From positions 1-10,657 of the forward strand of contig JAZDHB010000066.1 of NCBI GenBank assembly GCA_043806415.1: a stretch of 10,657 nucleotides of DNA, given 5' to 3'. This stretch comes from CAIXYX01 sp043806415. GTDB lineage: Archaea > Micrarchaeota > Micrarchaeia > Anstonellales > Anstonellaceae. Each line of letters opens with the position of its first letter. The stretch's first letter is position 1. Below the pieces are notes generated by a model. That model saw only the letters and a list, made by a program, of their open reading frames with translations, made no database searches and had not been told where the DNA came from. Shown here piece by piece: positions 5,214 to 10,657 of the stretch. Both the position numbers and the translations under genes were made by a program.

Positions 5214-5555
5214 ATGGGCCTCTTGCAGCTTCTCAAGGACGCGCTTTCCCCAAAGAACAAGGAGCGGCCGCTCATGAAGGCCAAATGCCCCAAATGCAAG
5301 GCGGACGTGGACACCCGCATGGAGCGCTGCCCCAACTGCGGCACCCACATCGAGGCGATGTTCCGCATCAAGTGCCCGGAATGCGGCACGGCCAACAAGC
5401 TGGATGCGAAAGAGTGCGAAAAATGCAGGCACAGCTTTTATGCGCCGCCCCCCGAGGCGCCGGCGCGAAAAACGATCTACACCTGTCCGATCTGCGGATA
5501 CCGGGCGGATTTCTACATGAGCGCGTGCCCGGCCTGCGGAACGAGGTTCGCGTGA
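5214..5555 (+). CDS. Small protein with three zinc ribbons
   Basis: This 113-residue protein has three zinc-binding units made of CxxC pairs: C25/C28 with C39/C42, C54/C57 with C68/C71, and C91/C94 with C105/C108. Two pairs read CPxCG, the rubredoxin-like knuckle. The first 20 residues (MGLLQLLKDALSP region) form a short amphipathic helix that could bind a membrane or partner. A Pro/Ala linker (about 78-86) separates the third ribbon. Such small archaeal proteins usually bind nucleic acid or other proteins, but I cannot name a function. The ATG at 5214 is chosen from the TATA spacing; starting at 5157 would add 19 Arg/Phe-rich residues that overlap the promoter. The next gene follows after 63 bases with its own promoter box. 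Confidence 0.75.
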   Translation: MGLLQLLKDALSPKNKERPLMKAKCPKCKADVDTRMERCPNCGTHIEAMFRIKCPECGTANKLDAKECEKCRHSFYAPPPEAPARKTIYTCPICGYRADFYMSACPACGTRFA

Positions 5556-5590
5556 GTCATTCATTGAAGGAATTCGACGGACACAAAACC

Positions 5591-5597
5591 TTTTTAT
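5591..5597 (+). promoter_or_regulatory. Promoter of the signal-anchored surface protein
   Basis: TTTTTAT is centred 25 bases before the ATG at 5619. This favours that ATG over the in-frame TTG at 5610, and the resulting N-terminus (MKTVRKSVLC) is a standard signal-peptide start. Confidence 0.5.
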
Positions 5598-5618
5598 CCT
5601 CCTTGCTGTTTGGAGTGC

Positions 5619-6869
5619 ATGAAAACCGTCCGAAAATCCGTCCTTTGCGCAATCGTGCTCCTCGCGCTCTTCTCGAGCGTCTTTGCTTACGTGATCAACG
5701 TCAGCATCAGCGACGTGGATTATGCCTCGCCCTCCAAGCTGCCGGGCACCAAAATCCAGGTGCTTGTGGGCAACACCGTGCTCTACGATGGAGTGGCCGA
5801 CAAGTCCGGAAACGCGCTCTTCAACCTCTCGGCCGGCACCTATTTCTTCCGCTTCAACCGCTCGTATTACCCCGCGAATATCATCCTGTACACCGTGCGC
5901 GCGGACGATACGCTGGACGTGAAGCTGAACATCAAGAAATCCACATACACGCTCTACGGACAGGTGGTGGACGCCCCGTCCTCGAAATGGGAGGGGGAGA
6001 TCATCACGGTGCTGGACGCGCAGGGACAGGTGTTCGGCGGCCAGAACCGGGTCGCGCAGGACGGATACTACCTCATCCCTTACCTGTATCCGAGCCAGAC
6101 GTTCCAATTGAGGCTGCAAGGGGATGACGGCCAGAAATTCATCTCGGCGCCCTTCTCGTTCGATTCGCCGGACGCGTACTGGCTGCCGCTCGACCTCTCG
6201 CGCCAGACGCTGGCCAATGCCACCCCGACCTTGAGCGCGCCCGCCCAATCGCAAGAATACGCCACCATCGTCGCGTCCGTCCGGGCGGGCGACAAGGCCG
6301 TCGCCGGCCAGAACGTGAGCGTGAGCACCCCCGACGGCACCCTGACCGTCCTGACAGATGCCAACGGAGCCGCGCCCGTGTATGCCGCCTCGCCGGGCAC
6401 GTATGAATTCGCCTGGAACAACCAGACGGTGAGAACGGTGGTGGAAGGGGCGCCGCCGGTCCCCGTGCAGGCGAACGCGAGCGAGAATGCCTCGCAGACG
6501 AATGGTTCGCAGAATGAGATGCCGCCGATTTTGGAACCCGTATCAAACAACAGCAACGAGAGCGCCGTGACGACCCCGCCGGACAACGGCTCGGCCCAGA
6601 TGGCCGGCCTGCTCATCATCGGGATGGCCGCCGTGGTGGTCGTGGCAGTCCTTGTGCTGGCCGCGGTGGCATGGAAAATGCTCGGGAAAAAGAACGAGGG
6701 CAGGATGGCCACGGGCGGAGCGGAAGAGGAAGCGCCCAAAAATGCGCAAATGCCGGAAGCCCAAAAAACCGGAACCGGAACACCCGAAGCCGAAAGCGGA
6801 ACTCGGCGTGAGACATATCATGCTCAGCATGCCAAGCATTCGGCCAAGCACGGGCATGGAAAAAAGTAA
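5619..6869 (+). CDS. Secreted single-span membrane protein, beta-sandwich ectodomain
   Basis: This 416-residue protein starts with a signal peptide (residues 1-23: basic MKTVRK, hydrophobic AIVLLALFSS, then VFA). The outer part holds repeated beta-sandwich-like modules at about 24-106, 110-195 and 212-274; the motifs ADKSGNALFNLSAGTY and TDANGAAPVYAASPGTY are typical of carboxypeptidase-regulatory or Ig-like folds. A low-complexity stalk (275-327) is rich in N, S, P and T with several N-x-S/T sites, so N-glycosylation is likely. One membrane helix spans about 328-354. The tail (355-416) is cytoplasmic, charged and ends His-rich (H401, H404, H407, H411, H413). It is probably an anchored cell-surface adhesin, S-layer-associated or sensor protein; no enzyme motif is seen. 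It converges with the large gene at 6919. Confidence 0.85.
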   Translation: MKTVRKSVLCAIVLLALFSSVFAYVINVSISDVDYASPSKLPGTKIQVLVGNTVLYDGVADKSGNALFNLSAGTYFFRFNRSYYPANIILYTVRADDTLDVKLNIKKSTYTLYGQVVDAPSSKWEGEIITVLDAQGQVFGGQNRVAQDGYYLIPYLYPSQTFQLRLQGDDGQKFISAPFSFDSPDAYWLPLDLSRQTLANATPTLSAPAQSQEYATIVASVRAGDKAVAGQNVSVSTPDGTLTVLTDANGAAPVYAASPGTYEFAWNNQTVRTVVEGAPPVPVQANASENASQTNGSQNEMPPILEPVSNNSNESAVTTPPDNGSAQMAGLLIIGMAAVVVVAVLVLAAVAWKMLGKKNEGRMATGGAEEEAPKNAQMPEAQKTGTGTPEAESGTRRETYHAQHAKHSAKHGHGKK

Positions 6870-6896
6870 GGGTAAGAAAGAACGAGCTGCTTTCTG

Positions 6897-6916
6897 GGCC
6901 TGCCGGCCTTTTCGTT
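6897..6916 (+). terminator. Candidate terminator between convergent genes
   Basis: A short GGCC-TGCC-GGCC hairpin (6897-6908) is followed by TTTTCGTTT. It lies 28 bases after the stop of the rightward membrane protein and ends just before the stop of the leftward large gene. The T-tract favours use by the rightward gene, since archaeal termination depends mainly on T-tracts. The stem is only four pairs, so this is tentative. Confidence 0.4.
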
Positions 6917-6918
6917 TA

Positions 6919-9900
6919 TTATAACTTGTGTTTTACGGTCAAGTAATAATAGCTCTGTGATCCGTAGCCTTTCGTGCCCACCAGTTGGTAGGACCCGCCG
7001 ATGATGTAATCTTTCCCGTTGTAATTGATTTCGGTCGCGATCCGGTCCTGATTGAAGAGCCCTTTTTGAGCATACGTCTTCTGGTAGGCGCCTGAAACGG
7101 AGAAATCGCCCAGAATGTTTCCGACAAGACCGGCCTCGGCGGCATAGTAGCCTTCTTTGGTCCCGGCGATGTTGAACAGCACGTTCAGCGGGATCGCCGG
7201 AGCCGGCGCCTGGATGTGCGCAAACCACAGGCTTGCGTCGGTCTTGGCCCCAGTCGTCATGCCGAAATCCCCGATGCCGGCCGAATAGATCACGGCGGGG
7301 GCCCGGTCGTCCCGAAGTTTTGTCAGATAAACCGAAAACACGATCTGCGATATCCCGACCCGAAAGCATCCCAAATAATGCAACTCCGAGCTTTGGCTGA
7401 CCGGGTGCCCCTTGTTATCGAGAAGCCCGCCGCCATAGAACGAGAAACTGCCGCTCGTGACGATGCCGGTTCCCCAAGTCCCGTCTTTGCTGTTTAAGGC
7501 GGAAAGCTTCCAGCCGCCATCGTCTCCCCGATAGCTTGCCGAGAAATTGTTTCCGAAGGGCAGCGACAGCGCGCTGATCCCCGGCAGCGTGCCGAATATC
7601 CAGTTGTTGATGTACGCAGCCTTGTTGCCTAGGTCCTTGTAATCCGGATTCGGCCCGTTCAATTCCTCATTGAACGATTTCATCTGGGGCACGAGGCCTT
7701 GCGCAAAGATGTCCACGGGGGCTTGGGCGAATTGCCGGTTGCTTCCCGTGATGGTGAGTATGCCGCTCTCCTTCAGGCCCTTGCCCCGATCGTAGAGCCG
7801 CACGCTCAACGCCCCGCCCGCCTCATTCCAGAACCGGGTGTTCGCCCCGTAGCCGAGGACATTTGTTTCGCCGGCCTTGTTCTCGGCCCCGAGTCTCCCG
7901 CCCGCGGAGGCATAGGCCTCGTTGGTTTTCTCCTGGATGTTGCTCAGCTTGATGCCCTTGTCAAAATCGGCATACGCCTCGACGTGGCCCTCCGTGCCGG
8001 CCACCCGGAAGCCCGCGACCCCGCCGCCCGTGGCCGCCAGGTTCCGGTCGCTTTTCCATCCCCCAAGTATCTGGGCTTCCCATTCGCCGTAGGCCAGCAC
8101 GGCTAGTTTTGCGACGTTAAGGCGCCGGTCCACGTCCTCGGGCTTGAGCGGTATGCGGATGTCATAATCGTGCGCATGGTAATAATTGGTGAGGCTGTTG
8201 AGCCCGAGCATGCCGCCCTGGCTCATCAGGGCGGAGTAATTGAAAGACACGAAGCCGCCGTCCACGATGTATTTCTGGTCCGCAGACGTGATTTCCGTCC
8301 CTCCGAACACCCCGTAATCCTGTGAAAGCGTGGAGAACCCCCCCACCACGACCGGCGACCAGGGCTGGATCGCGAGCAGCAAGGCCTGCCCGTTCTTTTT
8401 GTCCTGGCCCTCGTGTTGGATGAAGCTGTTCATCGCAGCGGCATCCATCCGCAGGTCGTTTCCGGGGTTCGCGAAAATTTCCCCGAATTCCTGGTTCCTA
8501 AGAACGCTGTTGAGGCTCTGGTCGTTCAGGTTCCTTATTTTCAGGTCTCCGACCGCATACCATTTTCCGTCGGAACTGAGATAATAAACCTGGCTGTCCA
8601 GCCGGGGCGCGATGCTTTCATACCCGCTGGCGCTCAGCGAATGCGTCTGCGTGCCGAACACGTTCAGCACGAGTGAGCCCGCGGTCTGCGCCTGTGCGTT
8701 GAGGGTCGACCTCAATTCGTCATTCTTCACTTCCAGATTGCTCAGGTTGCCCCAATCCACGGTCCGGTAATAGGCCATCAAGTCGAGCAGGTTCACTTTC
8801 TCCTCCACCCATGGGAGGATCGTGCGCAGGTCGGAGCCTTGCAGGTAGGCGCTTGTTTGGCTGCTTTCGGTCTGCCCCCATTCCTTGCGGCGATACAGAT
8901 AGCCGCCGAGCTGGCCGCCGTTGTCCCCTTTGAGGTAGGCATCCAGCTTTTCGGCCCAGGCACCCGGCCTTGAGCTTCCGAGATTATCGAGGCTCTCGAG
9001 GTGCAACCCGCGCGTCGTGTCGAACGTCGAGCCGATCACGCGGAGGTACTCCTTTTCGATGGCATTCACAACGTCCATGTAGCCGGGCGCGTACCCGAAC
9101 TGCCTTTCCGCATACCGGTATACGTAATAATCCGTGCCGGGCTGCGTGTTCTCGTACTGGTTCAGCTTGTATTTCGACAGATTGAACTGCTCAATCGTCC
9201 GCGGCCTTTCGGGGACGCTGTACTCGTAAACTTCGGGCACGTAATTGCTTGGAAAGAGCGGCGTGGGCTCCAGAGCGATCGACCTTGGATCGACCAGCCG
9301 CCCCATCAGGTAGGGCAGCTGGATTTGGAAGATGTTGCCGATGCGCATGTCGGCATTGATTTCCTTGTTGTTCGTACTGACGTAATTCTGCTTTATCGTC
9401 GAGAGCAGGTTGCCTGCCACGTCCAGGTTCTTCAGCCCGTCCATCATTTCCTTCATCTTGGCCAACTTTTGGCCGTTGGGCATCCGGGCATATACCTTCG
9501 AAAGCTTCTGGGAGGCATAATTGAATATCGTGCCGACAGTTTTCTGATCCGAGCTGAATTGCGCGAGATAGGAGAGGAAAGCGCCGCTAGAAAGGATCAC
9601 GCCGGCCGTTCCGGCGGGCATGTATTTCGCCGCCGTCACCAGCGGCACGAGCTGCTCGTCCGTCATCGAGGCGGGGGCCGCATTTTTCGAGAGCATGTCG
9701 GCGAACCGGATCTGGCTGAAGGGGTCGATCGCGATCCGGTCCTTGAACGTCCCGTCGGAAAATTTGATGGTCTGCACTTCGGCGCCTTGGTCGATGCGGA
9801 GTTTTTCCTTTGTTTTGGGATAATGGTTCAGGACCGAGAGCGCCATCTGCGCTTTTTGCCATGCGGAGGGCGCGAACATCCGACCGATGAACACGCTGAA

Positions 9901-10657
9901 TTCGTTCGCGATGTCCGGGTCCGGCGTCAGGGTGATGCCGAGGATATCCGCGACCTCGCTGAGGCCCTCGAGCTTGGGCCCGTACCGGGCCCCCAGCACG
10001 TACTGGAACCCGATCCGGTTCTTGCTCAGGCTTTGTTGCAGCGCAACTTTGGCGGCGTCGAGGTCTGCCTGCGCCGCGCTCGTCTTGGCCGGATCCGGGC
10101 TGGTCGCAGACTGCAGGTCCATGTACGCGTTCAGCTTGTTCTCGAAATCGGCCAGCGAGCGGAAGGCCGTTTCGACATCCTCCCCGAATTTGTCGATCAG
10201 CCCGGCCTCGAGGCTTGTGCCGACCAGCATGCTGTAGGAAATGCTCTTTTCGCGGAACGCCTCCTTTATCTTCTCCTGTAATTCGATCAGCTTCCGGTTT
10301 CCGGTTTCGGCGTCGTTGAGGTAAAGCGAGTTGATGTCCGTCTGGGCCTGCGTGTACGAGTTTCGCATCCGTGCGACGATGCTCGAAAAGGTCACCATGT
10401 CGTCGAAATTGAAGTATTTGCCGAGCAGGTCGAGGCCAGTATTCGTCGACGCCAGGGCGCCAACGATGATGCCGCCCGCAACCTGTTCGTTGATGTTCGC
10501 GCTCTCGTTATTTCCCGAGGTTTTCCCGGCGGCGGGCTTGTCGCTGGCCGTCTTCCCCCCCTCCGCCGCCGTTTTCGTGGTTTTCTTGGTTTCCCCCCGG
10601 GCCAGATTGTCGTCCACCGTCCGCTTTTCGGTCTTCGTGGTTTGGGTTTGGAGCTGC
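6919..10657 (-). CDS. Very large beta-rich protein, barrel-like C-terminus; 5' end outside window
   Basis: At least 1245 residues are visible, and the frame runs off the right edge with no stop. The first in-window start candidate, a GTG at 10617, sits inside a K/T-rich stretch of the same composition on both sides (TTKTEKRT before it, ETKKTTKTAA after), so it is probably internal. Counting from that GTG, residues 1-45 are a low-complexity linker, about 70-430 are mostly alpha-helical, 450-640 are Tyr-rich and mixed, and about 640-1232 are beta-rich with alternating polar and hydrophobic residues, many G, Y, S and N, and Gly/Asp turns, ending YYYLTVKHKL. There is one cysteine (C1084) in 1232 residues and no membrane helix. 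This resembles outer-membrane beta-barrels or large surface proteins. I do not recognise the family, and any signal peptide lies outside the window. Confidence 0.8.
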   Translation of the reverse strand, partial: QLQTQTTKTEKRTVDDNLARGETKKTTKTAAEGGKTASDKPAAGKTSGNNESANINEQVAGGIIVGALASTNTGLDLLGKYFNFDDMVTFSSIVARMRNSYTQAQTDINSLYLNDAETGNRKLIELQEKIKEAFREKSISYSMLVGTSLEAGLIDKFGEDVETAFRSLADFENKLNAYMDLQSATSPDPAKTSAAQADLDAAKVALQQSLSKNRIGFQYVLGARYGPKLEGLSEVADILGITLTPDPDIANEFSVFIGRMFAPSAWQKAQMALSVLNHYPKTKEKLRIDQGAEVQTIKFSDGTFKDRIAIDPFSQIRFADMLSKNAAPASMTDEQLVPLVTAAKYMPAGTAGVILSSGAFLSYLAQFSSDQKTVGTIFNYASQKLSKVYARMPNGQKLAKMKEMMDGLKNLDVAGNLLSTIKQNYVSTNNKEINADMRIGNIFQIQLPYLMGRLVDPRSIALEPTPLFPSNYVPEVYEYSVPERPRTIEQFNLSKYKLNQYENTQPGTDYYVYRYAERQFGYAPGYMDVVNAIEKEYLRVIGSTFDTTRGLHLESLDNLGSSRPGAWAEKLDAYLKGDNGGQLGGYLYRRKEWGQTESSQTSAYLQGSDLRTILPWVEEKVNLLDLMAYYRTVDWGNLSNLEVKNDELRSTLNAQAQTAGSLVLNVFGTQTHSLSASGYESIAPRLDSQVYYLSSDGKWYAVGDLKIRNLNDQSLNSVLRNQEFGEIFANPGNDLRMDAAAMNSFIQHEGQDKKNGQALLLAIQPWSPVVVGGFSTLSQDYGVFGGTEITSADQKYIVDGGFVSFNYSALMSQGGMLGLNSLTNYYHAHDYDIRIPLKPEDVDRRLNVAKLAVLAYGEWEAQILGGWKSDRNLAATGGGVAGFRVAGTEGHVEAYADFDKGIKLSNIQEKTNEAYASAGGRLGAENKAGETNVLGYGANTRFWNEAGGALSVRLYDRGKGLKESGILTITGSNRQFAQAPVDIFAQGLVPQMKSFNEELNGPNPDYKDLGNKAAYINNWIFGTLPGISALSLPFGNNFSASYRGDDGGWKLSALNSKDGTWGTGIVTSGSFSFYGGGLLDNKGHPVSQSSELHYLGCFRVGISQIVFSVYLTKLRDDRAPAVIYSAGIGDFGMTTGAKTDASLWFAHIQAPAPAIPLNVLFNIAGTKEGYYAAEAGLVGNILGDFSVSGAYQKTYAQKGLFNQDRIATEINYNGKDYIIGGSYQLVGTKGYGSQSYYYLTVKHKL

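Noticed and set aside
9001..10281. Rightward 426-codon frame opposite the giant protein
   Set aside because: It is Arg/Val/His/Leu-rich mirror-frame sequence with no start signal, and the opposite strand gives one continuous low-cysteine protein.
10615..10617. GTG as the true start of the giant protein
   Set aside because: The frame stays open upstream to the window edge with the same K/T-rich composition, and there is no TATA-like box or ribosome-binding site before it.

Overview
The window looks archaeal. It carries an Orc1/Cdc6-type replication initiator, and at least five genes have a T/A-rich box centred 25-27 bases upstream of the start codon, the geometry of leaderless archaeal transcripts. 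The one gene that is clearly internal to an operon has a Shine-Dalgarno-like sequence instead. Coding DNA is GC-rich. The gene mix (short Orc1, a Fic protein with a typically archaeal N-terminus, a small multi-zinc-ribbon protein, large unfamiliar surface-type proteins) would fit a DPANN-type archaeon such as Micrarchaeota or Diapherotrites, but that placement is inference.

Layout from left to right. Positions 1-86 hold a perfect palindrome and a T-tract that may end a rightward gene outside the window. A leftward pair follows: a CNHC thioredoxin/peroxiredoxin-like protein (985-1539), then an RNase Z-like metallo-beta-lactamase-fold hydrolase (87-974). Divergent from the pair, across a 60-base gap, is orc1/cdc6 (1600-2706). 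A Fic adenylyltransferase-family gene (2981-3922) lies next, inside a hairpin-rich, lower-GC island. A leftward endonuclease IV-like TIM-barrel gene (4141-5094) shares a repeat-containing promoter region with a rightward three-zinc-ribbon protein (5214-5555). A rightward secreted, single-span membrane protein (5619-6869) converges on a very large leftward protein (6919 to beyond the right edge) with a beta-rich, barrel-like C-terminal half.

The most interesting region is 2695-4108. An 18-bp perfect direct repeat brackets the Fic gene; one copy spans the orc1 stop codon and the other lies just before the end of the endonuclease IV-like gene. Removing the interval plus one repeat copy leaves orc1 and the endonuclease gene convergent and only about 38 bases apart. 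This looks like an integrated element at the 3' end of orc1 with an att-like core, although no integrase is present. Inside it, four copies of GTAGTCACC occur only at the two ends of the Fic gene: two flank its TATA box and two form a perfect palindrome at its stop codon. This suggests dedicated control of the Fic gene.

The second point of interest is the large leftward protein. Its C-terminal half resembles an outer-membrane beta-barrel or a beta-rich surface protein, which would be unusual in an archaeon. The neighbouring signal-anchored protein with a glycosylatable stalk may also act at the cell surface. The other genes look like ordinary housekeeping or redox and repair functions.
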